Positions 8,265 through 16,374 of a stretch of DNA of 59,418 nucleotides are shown piece by piece. How positions within the stretch are numbered: position 1 is the stretch's first letter; each line of letters opens with the position of its first letter. The DNA lies in the NCBI GenBank assembly GCA_964494645.1, contig CAZBSH010000005.1, positions 1-59,418 of the forward strand, given 5' to 3'. The notes under the pieces were generated by a model. That model did not search any database. It had not been told where the DNA came from and saw only the letters and a program-made list of their open reading frames with translations. A program made the position numbers and the translations under genes. The stretch is from Christensenella sp964494645. Lineage in GTDB: Bacteria; Bacillota; Clostridia; Christensenellales; Christensenellaceae.

Positions 8265-9271
8265 AGATAATGGATTATCTTAAAGACAAGGTATGGTTTC
8301 TGATTTTTGACGGTTTGATTATATGCGGACTACCCATGCTGCTTTGGTTGTTGTCGGCGGATATCACTTTGATTCTATTTTTTGCAGTGATATTAGCTGT
8401 GGCGACAATGTTACCCTTGGGCATAGATTATATCAGGCGTAATCATTTCTATCGCGGTCTGTTGGCGTTGTTTGATTCCCTTGAAAATAAAAACTTGATT
8501 GGGGAGGCGATGGACAGACCCTGTGTGCGGGAAATGATGATATTATATGATATGTTGAAAACATCAAACCGCGCGATGCTGGAAAAAATAGCCGAATACC
8601 GATTGGCGCAGTACGAATACCGCGAATACATTGAGCTGTGGGTGCATGAAATCAAAACGCCTCTCGCAGCGACCAAGCTGATGTTAGAAAATCATAGGGG
8701 ACATGTTGCGGAGGCGATAGAAGAAGACGTTTGTAAGATAGAAGAACTGGTGGAACAGGTTTTGTATTATTCTCGGAGTAACACTGTCGAAAAGGATTAT
8801 ATGTTACGGAAGACAGATTTGCAGGACGTCGTCTTTTTGACAGCGCGTAAAAACGCACATTTGTTTATTGAACGACATATACGGCTGGAAACTGAGGTTG
8901 ACGGTCTTTCGGTATTTACGGATGCAAAATGGATTGCGTTTATTATAAACCAGTTAATTGTAAATGCGATCAAGTATAGCGACAAAAAAGCGGCGACGAT
9001 CCGTGTTACAGGAGAGCAGCAGAAAGATGACGTGATATTACGTGTCGCAGATAACGGGGCGGGAATACCGCAGAGTGAGCTTGGGCGGGTTTTTGATAAA
9101 GGGTTTACGGGCAGCAATGGAAGAAAGACGGGACAATCGACAGGAATGGGGCTTTATCTTTGCAAGAAGCTTTGTGCAAAGTTAGAACACGGTATCAGCA
9201 TAGAATCAAAGGAAAATGTAGGAACAACGGTTACGATCGTTTTTCCAAAAAGCTCTATGATAATGATATAA
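8261..9271 (+). CDS. Intramembrane-sensing histidine kinase, BceS-like
   Basis: A 336-residue kinase with two closely spaced membrane helices at about 12-31 and 35-55 and almost no external loop, the layout of BceS-type kinases. The phosphoacceptor is His129 in WVHEIKTPL, the characteristic version of the H-box in this group. The ATP-binding domain shows NQLIVNAIKYS, VADNGAGIP and GMGLYLCK. In known systems such kinases sense through a partner BceAB transporter, which is missing from this locus. It is translationally coupled to the regulator and followed by a terminator shared with the convergent lipoprotein gene. Confidence 0.88.
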   Translation: MKIMDYLKDKVWFLIFDGLIICGLPMLLWLLSADITLILFFAVILAVATMLPLGIDYIRRNHFYRGLLALFDSLENKNLIGEAMDRPCVREMMILYDMLKTSNRAMLEKIAEYRLAQYEYREYIELWVHEIKTPLAATKLMLENHRGHVAEAIEEDVCKIEELVEQVLYYSRSNTVEKDYMLRKTDLQDVVFLTARKNAHLFIERHIRLETEVDGLSVFTDAKWIAFIINQLIVNAIKYSDKKAATIRVTGEQQKDDVILRVADNGAGIPQSELGRVFDKGFTGSNGRKTGQSTGMGLYLCKKLCAKLEHGISIESKENVGTTVTIVFPKSSMIMI

Positions 9272-9278
9272 TGGATCA

Positions 9279-9305
9279 AAAAAAGCCGCGTTTTGCGGCT
9301 TTTTC
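9279..9305. terminator. Bidirectional terminator between the BceS-like kinase and the lipoprotein gene
   Basis: The stem AAAAAGCCGC / GCGGCTTTTT with a GTTTT loop has T runs in both directions, serving both convergent genes. Confidence 0.88.
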
Positions 9306-9319
9306 TTTTTGTTTTCATG

Positions 9320-9934
9320 TCAGACAACACGGAGGCTGTTCTTGACTTGATCAAACAGGTCGGCAGATTGATCAAAATGATCGGCACTGTCTTGCAATTG
9401 CAGACAATATAGCTTTTTATCCGTCGCAATAAAGATGGTGCGCGCGGTAAACGTTTCGCTTCCGTCCTGCAATGTCCCTGTTACGTCAAAGGAGGCGGCA
9501 GGGTAACCATCGATCTCATAATAAACAGGATCCGTTGCGTTTGATTCTTTCATAGATCCTTTCAGCGTTTGGCTGATATAAGTATCTACATTCCGCTTAA
9601 GCTCCTGCTTCAGGTCGTCACTGCGATCCTCATAGTGGTCTGCTTGCGTCATGAGAATATAAGCGTTTTTCATTTCCGGATTAGAATAATAAAAAAGATA
9701 ATTGCGCATGTCGGCAATGTCGCTAAAATCTTCGAGTTTCCACGGATCGGGAAGCAGCGAAGTATCAATTTGCACAGAAGCGCTTTTTGCAGGAGACGCT
9801 TCTGCGGAAGAGGATGCGCTTGACTGTGCAGACGTCTTTGCGGTAGGTGCGGCAGTGTTTGGCGCAGCACAGGCCGCTATCATCAATACAGAGAGCAGGC
9901 ATAATGCTACTATAAAGAAAAGCTTTTTTCTCAT
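9320..9934 (-). CDS. Hypothetical lipoprotein with Ser/Ala-rich linker
   Basis: A 204-residue protein starting MRKKLFF behind GGAG; the open frame extends 195 bases further upstream but that part lacks a ribosome binding site and crosses the promoter region. Residues 1-21 form a lipoprotein signal peptide with the lipobox MIAAC, followed by a low-complexity Ala/Ser/Pro stretch and a folded domain of about 150 residues (from SLLPDPW) containing a YLFYYSNPEMKNAY segment and a TFTARTIFIATDKKLYCL strand region. No known family is recognised. It is divergent from the microcompartment operon, with 264 bases between them. Confidence 0.75.
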   Translation of the reverse strand: MRKKLFFIVALCLLSVLMIAACAAPNTAAPTAKTSAQSSASSSAEASPAKSASVQIDTSLLPDPWKLEDFSDIADMRNYLFYYSNPEMKNAYILMTQADHYEDRSDDLKQELKRNVDTYISQTLKGSMKESNATDPVYYEIDGYPAASFDVTGTLQDGSETFTARTIFIATDKKLYCLQLQDSADHFDQSADLFDQVKNSLRVV

Positions 9935-10030
9935 AATTGGCTCCATTCCTGTTGCTAGATTAGCATCATTATAACAAAAAGACAGCATGGTAACAAATGA
10001 ATATTTCGTGAATATAAATGAAACAACGAA

Positions 10031-10063
10031 AGAAACCACATAAAACAACAAAAACACAAAAAA
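10031..10063 (+). promoter_or_regulatory. Candidate BMC regulon operator 1
   Basis: An A-rich element that starts AAACCACATAAAAC and continues with ACAAAAACAC. The first 14 bases are identical to the element at 16851, and a related copy lies at 29441. It sits immediately upstream of the -35 box of the pduL promoter. Gram-positive DeoR-family repressors of the FruR/LacR type are known to bind TGTTT/AAACA repeats, so the DeoR protein at 28525 is the best candidate binder (inference). Confidence 0.55.
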
Positions 10064-10067
10064 GTAA

Positions 10068-10096
10068 TTGACAACGACGCACAGAACGATTAATAT
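10068..10096 (+). promoter_or_regulatory. Promoter of the pduL-led microcompartment operon
   Basis: A perfect TTGACA at 10068-10073 and TAATAT at 10091-10096 are separated by 17 bases. The leader to the pduL start is about 95 bases; no terminator-like hairpin is obvious in it. Confidence 0.65.
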
Positions 10097-10198
10097 AAAA
10101 GTATCAAAACAACGCTGTTTTTCGAGCAAATTTGTTACATTGTGTAAATTTTTGATTTTTTGGAAAATAATTTTTATAGGATAACAGGAAGCAGACAG

Positions 10199-10837
10199 AT
10201 GGATAAAAGTGCGATCAGAAAAATTGTAGAAGCTGAAGTGGTTGCAAGGCTAATGGAGCAGACTGGCAGACGTATTGTGCCGGCAGCTGTATCAAACCGC
10301 CATATCCATTTATCGCGCAGTCATGTTGAACAATTGTTTGGAGCGGGGCATCAGCTCACACCTATCAAACCACTTTCCCAACCGGGACAGTTTGCGTGTG
10401 AAGAAACGGTCACGATACAGGGGGCGAAGGGCTCTATTGCGAAGGTCAGGGTGCTGGGACCCGAGCGTCCGGATACACAGATAGAGATATCGGCTACGGA
10501 TTCCTTTAAGTTGGGCGTGCCGATCGTTGTTCATATGTCGGGCGAGGTTCAGGGAACGCCGGGATGTACGATCACAGGACCAAAGGGAACGGTGGAGCTG
10601 ACGCAAGGGGTGATGATTTCTAAGCGCCATCTTCATATTTCAGCGGAACAGGCAAAACAGTACCATTTGCAAAACGGAGATACGATTAAGCTGCGGTTTG
10701 GCGGAGACCGTCCTATGGTTTTCGAGGATGTGCTTGTGCGCGCGGGAGACGGTCATGAGTTGGAAGTGCATTTGGATATGGATGAGGCAAATGCAGCATT
10801 GATCAAAAATGGCGATTATATGGAGATCGTGGGATAA
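10199..10837 (+). CDS. pduL: PduL-type phosphate acyltransferase with N-terminal encapsulation peptide
   Basis: A 212-residue phosphotransacylase that exchanges acyl-CoA for acyl phosphate inside microcompartments. The first about 22 residues (DKSAIRKIVEAEVVARLMEQ) form an amphipathic helix of the encapsulation-peptide type. Two PduL domains follow, with the metal-binding motifs VSNRHIHLS and ISKRHLHIS. The ATG at 10199 has AGGA eight bases upstream; a TTG 39 bases earlier is in frame but has no ribosome binding site and would bury the peptide. It is the first gene of the shell operon, so the acyl-CoA made by the aldehyde dehydrogenase would be converted to acyl phosphate and ATP by a kinase not found in this window. 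Confidence 0.93.
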   Translation: MDKSAIRKIVEAEVVARLMEQTGRRIVPAAVSNRHIHLSRSHVEQLFGAGHQLTPIKPLSQPGQFACEETVTIQGAKGSIAKVRVLGPERPDTQIEISATDSFKLGVPIVVHMSGEVQGTPGCTITGPKGTVELTQGVMISKRHLHISAEQAKQYHLQNGDTIKLRFGGDRPMVFEDVLVRAGDGHELEVHLDMDEANAALIKNGDYMEIVG

Positions 10838-11521
10838 ATGGCGCAAACAGAGAATTGGGACGAACTTGTTCGTTCTATCGTGGACAAGGTATTAAATCGG
10901 ATTGAGCGGGAAAGACCTCGTGACGAACACGTTGTGGGAACGCTTGCGCTTTTTACGACGTACGTTCCTTCGCCCAAGACGGCGAATGAAACTTTAGTTG
11001 CGCTTTATGGAGAAGATATCGAATGTGCGTTGAGCGAAGATGCGGATTTTGAACCGTTCGGATTTGAATCAATGCACATAGAAGATAAAGAAGATGAGAG
11101 ATTGCTGTTACAAAAGGCTGCTTCAAAGGGGCGTATTGTGTTGGTAACGCCTAAGATCAATCTTTTAAAGCGAATTGCTGATGGTGACGACGATGGTTTC
11201 ATCGAGCACGTTATGCTACGTTCTCTTTTATGGGGCAGAAAAGTTTGTATCTTGCTGGACTTTGACACACCGAAGTTCAAAAGGGGAACTTTTTTTGAAA
11301 AGATCGGTTCGGTGATCGACTCTTTGACATCAATGGGGATACAGGTTGCGCAATATCATTGCGCCGGTGAAAAGGAAGTGGCAACACTTACATTGGTAAC
11401 GGAAAATGAGATAGAACAGGCGCGTCGGCAAGGAAAACATTCCGTGGCATGTGCGTCGGGTGCGATCATTACGCCGCTTGCGCGCGAGCGCGCAACGGAG
11501 CTCAACATCTCAATTGACTGA
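10838..11521 (+). CDS. BMC-associated protein of unknown function, probable cargo
   Basis: A 227-residue protein starting on the base after the pduL stop. Residues 5-24 (ENWDELVRSIVDKVLNRIE) form an amphipathic helix very like the targeting peptides of PduL and the aldehyde dehydrogenase. The central part (about 100-180) alternates strands and helices with IVLVTPKINLLKRIA and GRKVCILLDF, recalling a Rossmann-like or flavoprotein fold. The C-terminus SGAIITPLARERATEL resembles a tail motif I associate with other microcompartment accessory proteins, but I cannot name the family with confidence. Position and helix suggest it is packaged in the shell. No catalytic residues can be assigned. Confidence 0.7.
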   Translation: MAQTENWDELVRSIVDKVLNRIERERPRDEHVVGTLALFTTYVPSPKTANETLVALYGEDIECALSEDADFEPFGFESMHIEDKEDERLLLQKAASKGRIVLVTPKINLLKRIADGDDDGFIEHVMLRSLLWGRKVCILLDFDTPKFKRGTFFEKIGSVIDSLTSMGIQVAQYHCAGEKEVATLTLVTENEIEQARRQGKHSVACASGAIITPLARERATELNISID

Positions 11522-11533
11522 TAGGAGAAAAAG

Positions 11534-11872
11534 ATGCTGATAGGCAGAGTAAAAGGAACGGTTGTCAGCAGCAATAAAGCTGATAAACTGACCGGTTCGA
11601 AGTTATTGATCGTACAACCTGTCGATATCGAGACCTTTGAAGAAAAGGGTGAATATGTGATTTGTGTGGATGATGTGGGCGCGGGAGACGGTGATATCGT
11701 TATGTGTGCTTATGGCAGCTCTGCCCGCCAGACAGATACGTCCAAGAAATATGCTTCAGATTACAGTATTTATGGTATCGTGGATTATATCAACATCAAA
11801 GAGAAGCAAACTTACGATAAAGCAAAAGACAGTTACGATCCAAAGCAGGGGGAGAGGAAAACATGCAATTAG
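11534..11872 (+). CDS. eutN: Microcompartment vertex protein BMC-P (EutN/CcmL family), copy 1
   Basis: A 112-residue pentamer-forming shell protein. The N-terminus MLIGRVKGTVVSSNKADKL and the VDDVGAGDGDIVMCAYGSSAR segment are the two signature regions of the family; five copies cap each vertex of the shell. The last about 20 residues beyond the conserved core are polar. Its end overlaps the start of the next BMC-P gene by 10 bases, so the two are translationally coupled. Confidence 0.93.
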   Translation: MLIGRVKGTVVSSNKADKLTGSKLLIVQPVDIETFEEKGEYVICVDDVGAGDGDIVMCAYGSSARQTDTSKKYASDYSIYGIVDYINIKEKQTYDKAKDSYDPKQGERKTCN

Positions 11873-12366
11873 CAAGAGTAGTCGGGAGCCTTGTCAGTAC
11901 TCGGAAATCCGATAAGCTGGAAGGTATGAAAATATTGGTGGCTGTTCCTGTTGATATGGATACTTTTGAAGAAAAGGGAGCTCCGTTTGTAACGATTGAT
12001 GCGATTGGCGCAGGCGAGGGTGAGGTCGTGATGTGTGTAGGCGGAAGTTCTTCGCGACAGACGGAAACAACAGAAGGAAAACCTGTCGATAACACGATTG
12101 TAGCGATTATAGACAGCGTGGACGTTTTGGGTCAGCGTTTATTTGATAAAGCGGGGGACATTCAAAAAACAATAGAAGCATCAAAGCCACAGACAGAGGA
12201 TGTAGTGGCCATAATAGAAGAAACTGTGAATACAATAGATACATATGTACCGGATACGGTAATGGAAACGGTGGTTGCTGAGGTGCGGGAAGAAGATACA
12301 ACGGACAACTCTTTTGAGAGGGTGCGTGAATCACGGCGGGAACGAAGTAAAAAGAAAAACAAATAA
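11863..12366 (+). CDS. eutN: BMC-P vertex protein, copy 2, with long charged C-terminal extension
   Basis: Residues 1-91 are a full EutN/CcmL domain (MQLARVVGSLVSTRKSDKLEG, DAIGAGEGEVVMCVGGSSSRQ). The protein then continues to residue 167 with an acidic region, ending in a strongly basic tail (RVRESRRERSKKKNK). Normal family members stop at about 90-100 residues. The extension is predicted helical or disordered and has no recognised domain; it could project from the vertex to the outside or bind cargo or another component. The frame and codon use are continuous with the domain, and the following aldehyde dehydrogenase gene starts 47 bases later, so this is not a misread end. Confidence 0.9.
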   Translation: MQLARVVGSLVSTRKSDKLEGMKILVAVPVDMDTFEEKGAPFVTIDAIGAGEGEVVMCVGGSSSRQTETTEGKPVDNTIVAIIDSVDVLGQRLFDKAGDIQKTIEASKPQTEDVVAIIEETVNTIDTYVPDTVMETVVAEVREEDTTDNSFERVRESRRERSKKKNK

Positions 12367-12413
12367 TATATTGTAATAAATTGGGATTTATAAGATAGAG
12401 AGGGTGTTTAAGC

Positions 12414-13832
12414 ATGGAGTATTCGGATGTTCAGTTGAGAGAAATGATAAAAGAAGCTGTGCAACAGGCATTGCAAGGTGTTGCGGCGGCAGCTCCTTCG
12501 TGTGGGTGCGGTGGGTCTGCATGGATGTTTGACGATGCGAATCAGGCAGTTGCGGCTGCAAAGGCTTCGCAGAAACAATTAGCGGAGATGACACTGGAAA
12601 AGCGCGGTATGTTGATTGCCGCAATGCGTCAGGCGGCTTTGAAAAATGCAGAATATCTTGCGAAACTGGCAAATGAAGAGACCGGTTATGGCAGATATGA
12701 ACACAAAATTTTGAAAAACAGGCTGGCGGCGGAGAAAACACCGGGGATCGAAGATTTGAAGCCGGTGGCCTTTACCGGGGATAACGGAATGACGTTGATT
12801 GAAGGGGCGCCGTTCGGCGTGATCGGCTCGATCACACCTTCCACCAATCCGACATCAACAGTCATCAACAATTCGATCAGTATGATTACGGCAGGCAATG
12901 CAGTCGTATTTAACCCGCATCCTTCGGCAAAACATGCCTCGCAGGAAACAATGCGTATTTTAAACGAAGCGATCGTGGCAGCGGGAGGTCCTGCTGCGCT
13001 GATCACGACGGTGAAAGAGCCATCGCTTGAATCGGGAAAGATCATTATGGAACATAAGGATATCCCGATCTTATCGATAACAGGCGGTGAAGCAGTTGTG
13101 GCAGTGGCGATGAAGACAGGTAAAAAGGTCATCGCGGCAGGTCCGGGAAACCCGCCCGTTATCGTAGACGAGACTGCTGATATCCAGCATGCGGCGCAAT
13201 CGATCGTTGATGGCGCAAGCTTTGACAATAATGTTTTGTGTATTGCTGAAAAAGAAGTGTTCGCGGTGAATGCCATTTTTGATGCGTTGGTGTCGGCGAT
13301 GGTTCCGCTTGGTTGCTATAAGGCGCAGGGGGAAGACATTCAGAAAATCATCAACACAGTGCTTGTAAATAAAGACGGTCATTACGTGATCAACAGAAAC
13401 TACGTGGGAAGCAATGCTTCGAAAATCCTTCAGGACAGCGGGATCAGCTTTAGCGGTGATCCGCGGCTTGTGATTGCAGAGGTAGACAAAAATCATCCGT
13501 TTGTGATGGTAGAAATGCTGATGCCTGTGCTTGGCATGGTGCGCGTATCTAATGTAGATGAGGCGATTGCAGGGGCGTTTATGGCAGAACAGGGATGTCA
13601 GCATTCGGCGATGATCCACTCGACAAACATACATAATATGTCGAAAGCGGCATCGGTCATGAACACGACGATTTTTGTAAAGAACGGTCCTTCTCTTGCG
13701 GGGTTGGGCGTTAATGGAGAAGGGTATACGACGCTGACGATTGCAACGCCAACAGGCGAAGGACTTACAAGTGCGAAGTCGTTCACGCGTGCGAGAAGAT
13801 GCGTCATTCAGGGAGATTTTAGGATCGTATAA
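12414..13832 (+). CDS. pduP: CoA-acylating aldehyde dehydrogenase, microcompartment cargo (PduP/EutE family)
   Basis: A 472-residue enzyme that oxidises an aldehyde to acyl-CoA with NAD+. Residues 1-23 (SDVQLREMIKEAVQQALQGV) are an N-terminal encapsulation peptide, followed by an Ala-rich linker with Cys30-Gly-Cys32-Gly-Gly. The catalytic domain starts near residue 36; the nucleophile is Cys276 in FDNNVLCIAEK, and PFGVIGSITPSTNPT, NPPVIVD and MPVLGMVRV are typical of the acylating branch. In this locus the likely substrate is the aldehyde released by a class II aldolase (acetaldehyde, methylthioacetaldehyde or lactaldehyde). It lies between the BMC-P pair and pduS. Confidence 0.94.
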   Translation: MEYSDVQLREMIKEAVQQALQGVAAAAPSCGCGGSAWMFDDANQAVAAAKASQKQLAEMTLEKRGMLIAAMRQAALKNAEYLAKLANEETGYGRYEHKILKNRLAAEKTPGIEDLKPVAFTGDNGMTLIEGAPFGVIGSITPSTNPTSTVINNSISMITAGNAVVFNPHPSAKHASQETMRILNEAIVAAGGPAALITTVKEPSLESGKIIMEHKDIPILSITGGEAVVAVAMKTGKKVIAAGPGNPPVIVDETADIQHAAQSIVDGASFDNNVLCIAEKEVFAVNAIFDALVSAMVPLGCYKAQGEDIQKIINTVLVNKDGHYVINRNYVGSNASKILQDSGISFSGDPRLVIAEVDKNHPFVMVEMLMPVLGMVRVSNVDEAIAGAFMAEQGCQHSAMIHSTNIHNMSKAASVMNTTIFVKNGPSLAGLGVNGEGYTTLTIATPTGEGLTSAKSFTRARRCVIQGDFRIV

Positions 13833-13844
13833 GGGATAAGGCGA

Positions 13845-15179
13845 ATGGATATCGTTGAAAAAGTACGTGAGGCGGGAATCGTTGGCGCGGGGGGCGCAGG
13901 GTTTCCAACGCATGTGAAAATCAATTGTAAAGCTGAATATGTGATTGCCAATGGCGCGGAATGTGAACCTCTTTTGCGTGTGGATCAGCAGATCATGGCG
14001 GTGTACGCGCAGGAGTTGGTTGAGGGGATGCGCGCGGTTATGGAACAGACGGAAGCACAGCAGGGTGTTATTTGCTTGAAATCCCATTACCATGACGCGG
14101 TCAATGCCTTGCAGGCAGTGTTGCAGGGCGAAGATAAGATTAGATTGCACCAGATGAAAAGTTATTATCCTGCCGGAGACGAGCAGCAGATGGTGTATGA
14201 AGTGACAGGAAAGGTTGTTCCTACGGGCGGGTTGCCGCTTGACGTGGGAGCGGTCGTTTGTAATGTAAGTACGATTGTCAATATTGCGCGCGCGATGCGC
14301 AGTGAACCGGTGACAGATAAATTTGTTACTGTAGGCGGTGAAGTTGAAAATCCGGCAACGTTTTGTGTGCCGATTGGTACGCCGATTAGCGCTATCATAT
14401 CTGCGGCGGGTGGACCGGTCGATAGAAGCGAGTATGTATTGATTTTAGGTGGTCCTTGTATGGGAGCCTTGTCCAAAGACTGGGAAACGCCTGTTACCAA
14501 GACAACAGGCGGTGTATTGGTTTTTAAAAAAGATCATCCGTTGATTGCTAAAAAAGGAAACAATAGCAAGGAAGATATCAAGCTGGCGCAGGCGGTATGC
14601 TGCCAATGTTCGATGTGTACGCAACTGTGTCCGCGCAACGCGCTTGGATTGCGCGTGGAGCCTCATAAGGCGATGCGCGCGGCGGCAAATGCGCAAGGAG
14701 CGCTGCTTGGGGATGTGAATGGCGTTTTTTCTTGTTGTGATTGCGGTGTCTGTACATATTTTGCTTGTAATTTTGGTTTAAAACCTTCGAAAATGATGGG
14801 TATGTTCAAGCAGTCGCTTGGCGCGGTGGGAATTAAGCCGAAAAAAGAAGTGTATGGACGTGTAGACCGGGGATTGGAGCTAAAAAAGGTTCCTGTGTCA
14901 CGTATGATTAGCCGCATGGGTGTGCAGCAATATGATGTTCCCGCACCGCTTGCGAGCGGTGTAACGCAGGTGGAAAGCGTAAAGATACCGTTAAAGATGC
15001 ATATCGGCGCGCCGTCTGTGCCAATGGTAGGACAGGGAAGTGCGGTATATAAAGGTCAGTTGATTGCCGATATTCCGGAGGGCGCACTGGGCGCAAAGAT
15101 TCACGCGAGTATTAATGGTACGGTAAGTGATATTACGGATACATATATTGAGATCCGTTCAGACGGAGGAGCAAGATGA
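13845..15179 (+). CDS. pduS: PduS-like electron-transfer flavoprotein (RnfC family)
   Basis: A 444-residue protein of the RnfC/NuoF family: glycine-rich REAGIVGAGGAGFPTHVK at the N-terminus for flavin/NADH binding, a SLBB-type middle region, and two 4Fe-4S motifs (CCQCSMCTQLCP and CDCGVCTYFACN) at about 248-305. In the propanediol system PduS passes electrons between NADH and an acceptor and pairs with the Fe-S trimer PduT. Here it directly precedes the PduT-like gene with an ATGA overlap, keeping that pairing. It probably helps recycle NADH made by the aldehyde dehydrogenase, with electrons leaving through the trimer pore (inference). Confidence 0.92.
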   Translation: MDIVEKVREAGIVGAGGAGFPTHVKINCKAEYVIANGAECEPLLRVDQQIMAVYAQELVEGMRAVMEQTEAQQGVICLKSHYHDAVNALQAVLQGEDKIRLHQMKSYYPAGDEQQMVYEVTGKVVPTGGLPLDVGAVVCNVSTIVNIARAMRSEPVTDKFVTVGGEVENPATFCVPIGTPISAIISAAGGPVDRSEYVLILGGPCMGALSKDWETPVTKTTGGVLVFKKDHPLIAKKGNNSKEDIKLAQAVCCQCSMCTQLCPRNALGLRVEPHKAMRAAANAQGALLGDVNGVFSCCDCGVCTYFACNFGLKPSKMMGMFKQSLGAVGIKPKKEVYGRVDRGLELKKVPVSRMISRMGVQQYDVPAPLASGVTQVESVKIPLKMHIGAPSVPMVGQGSAVYKGQLIADIPEGALGAKIHASINGTVSDITDTYIEIRSDGGAR

Positions 15180-15721
15180 ATGCATTAGGTATGCTGGAAG
15201 TATTGAGTATTCCGCAGGGGATCGAAGCCGGTGATGCGATGATGAAAGCGGCACAGGTGGAGTTGATTACTGCGCAGACGGTATGTGCCGGGAAGTTTAT
15301 TGTAATCGTAGGCGGAGAAGTTGCGGCAGTAAAGGAAAGTGTAGAGGCGGGTACGGTTTGCGCGCAGGATACGTTGGTGGACAGTATTGTGATACCGCAT
15401 GTGCACCCCAATGTGTTTAGCGCAATCAACGCTTGCAGCGATATTGACCATGTCGGAGCGATCGGGATACTGGAAACGTTCTCATTGGCAGCGGCGGTGA
15501 TGGCTGCTGACGCAAGTGTTAAGGCTGCGGATGTGAAGCTGATAGAGGTGCGCTTGGGACGTGGCATGGGTGGTAAGTCGTTTGTTTTGCTGACAGGCGA
15601 TGTTGCGGCGGTAGAGGCCGCCGTAAAAGCGGGCGAGAGTCCGGATGAGGTGCAGGGATTGATGTCAAAAAGCGTTGTAATCCCGTCGCCGCATCCTGAT
15701 ATTATAAATGCAATAGTATAA
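15176..15721 (+). CDS. pduT: PduT-like trimeric shell protein (BMC-T) with pore cysteine
   Basis: A 181-residue protein with two tandem BMC domains (about 3-88 and 92-178), forming a pseudohexameric trimer. Cys37 in TVCAGKFIVIVGG aligns with the cysteine that holds a 4Fe-4S cluster in the central pore of PduT. The corresponding loop of the second domain is GRGMGGKSF without cysteine, also as in PduT. Translational coupling to pduS supports an electron-conduit role. It is the only trimer in the locus. Confidence 0.92.
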   Translation: MNALGMLEVLSIPQGIEAGDAMMKAAQVELITAQTVCAGKFIVIVGGEVAAVKESVEAGTVCAQDTLVDSIVIPHVHPNVFSAINACSDIDHVGAIGILETFSLAAAVMAADASVKAADVKLIEVRLGRGMGGKSFVLLTGDVAAVEAAVKAGESPDEVQGLMSKSVVIPSPHPDIINAIV

Positions 15722-15754
15722 AAAATCATGTTTGAGTAAACGGAGGATACGAAA

Positions 15755-16033
15755 ATGGCAAAAGAAGCTTTAGGAATGGTGGAAACAAAAGGTTTGATCG
15801 GCTCGATCGAAGCGGCTGATGCAATGGTAAAGGCTGCAAATGTTACGCTGATCGGTAAAGAACAAATCGGCAGCGGATTGGTTACGGTTATGGTTCGTGG
15901 CGATGTTGGCGCGGTAAAGGCGGCGGTGGATGCAGGCGCTGCGGCGGCAAAAAGAGTTGGTGATCTTTATGGAGTGCATGTGATTCCGCATCCGCATGAT
16001 GATGTGGAAGGAATCCTGCCACATATTGGATAA
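15755..16033 (+). CDS. Microcompartment hexamer shell protein BMC-H, copy 1
   Basis: A 92-residue PduA/EutM-type shell protein (EALGMVETKGLIGSIEAADAM at the N-terminus, pore loop IGSGLV at about 40, MVRGDVGAVKAAVDAG helix). It forms hexamers that tile the facets. It differs from copies 2 and 3 by only a handful of residues, mostly near the C-terminus (HPHDDVEGILPHIG). Confidence 0.96.
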   Translation: MAKEALGMVETKGLIGSIEAADAMVKAANVTLIGKEQIGSGLVTVMVRGDVGAVKAAVDAGAAAAKRVGDLYGVHVIPHPHDDVEGILPHIG

Positions 16034-16074
16034 AGTACAAAATAATTGTAAAGTATAAACGTGTAAGGAGAAAA

Positions 16075-16356
16075 ATGATGGAAAAAGAAGCTTTGGGAAT
16101 GGTAGAAACAAAGGGTTTGATTGGTGCGATCGAAGCGGCTGACGCGATGGTGAAAGCAGCAAACGTGAAATTGATCGGCAAACAGCAGATCGGCAGCGGA
16201 CTTGTTACGGTTATGGTTCGCGGCGATGTTGGCGCTGTGAAGGCTGCGGTAGACGCAGGCGCAACGGCTGCAAAAAGAGTGGGAGACCTGTACGGCGTAC
16301 ATGTGATCCCGAGACCGCACAACGACGTAGAGGGAATTTTGCCGCACGCAGAATAA
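16075..16356 (+). CDS. BMC-H shell protein, copy 2
   Basis: Nearly identical to copy 1 and copy 3 over the whole length, with Lys-Gln-Gln in place of Lys-Glu-Gln before the pore loop and the C-terminus RPHNDVEGILPHAE. Two ATG codons lie in tandem at 16075 and 16078 behind AAGGAG; the second matches the start of copy 3, so the true product may lack one methionine. Confidence 0.96.
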   Translation: MMEKEALGMVETKGLIGAIEAADAMVKAANVKLIGKQQIGSGLVTVMVRGDVGAVKAAVDAGATAAKRVGDLYGVHVIPRPHNDVEGILPHAE

Positions 16357-16374
16357 TCAATAAGGTGTTATACT

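Noticed and set aside
10160..10198. TTG start extending PduL by 13 residues
   Set aside because: No ribosome binding site precedes it, and the ATG at 10199 gives an exposed N-terminal targeting helix.
13071..14150. Long open frame (359 codons) on the minus strand
   Set aside because: It lies antisense to the aldehyde dehydrogenase and pduS, whose domains are clear; composition is rich in His, Arg and Cys as expected for an opposite-strand shadow, and it has no ribosome binding site.
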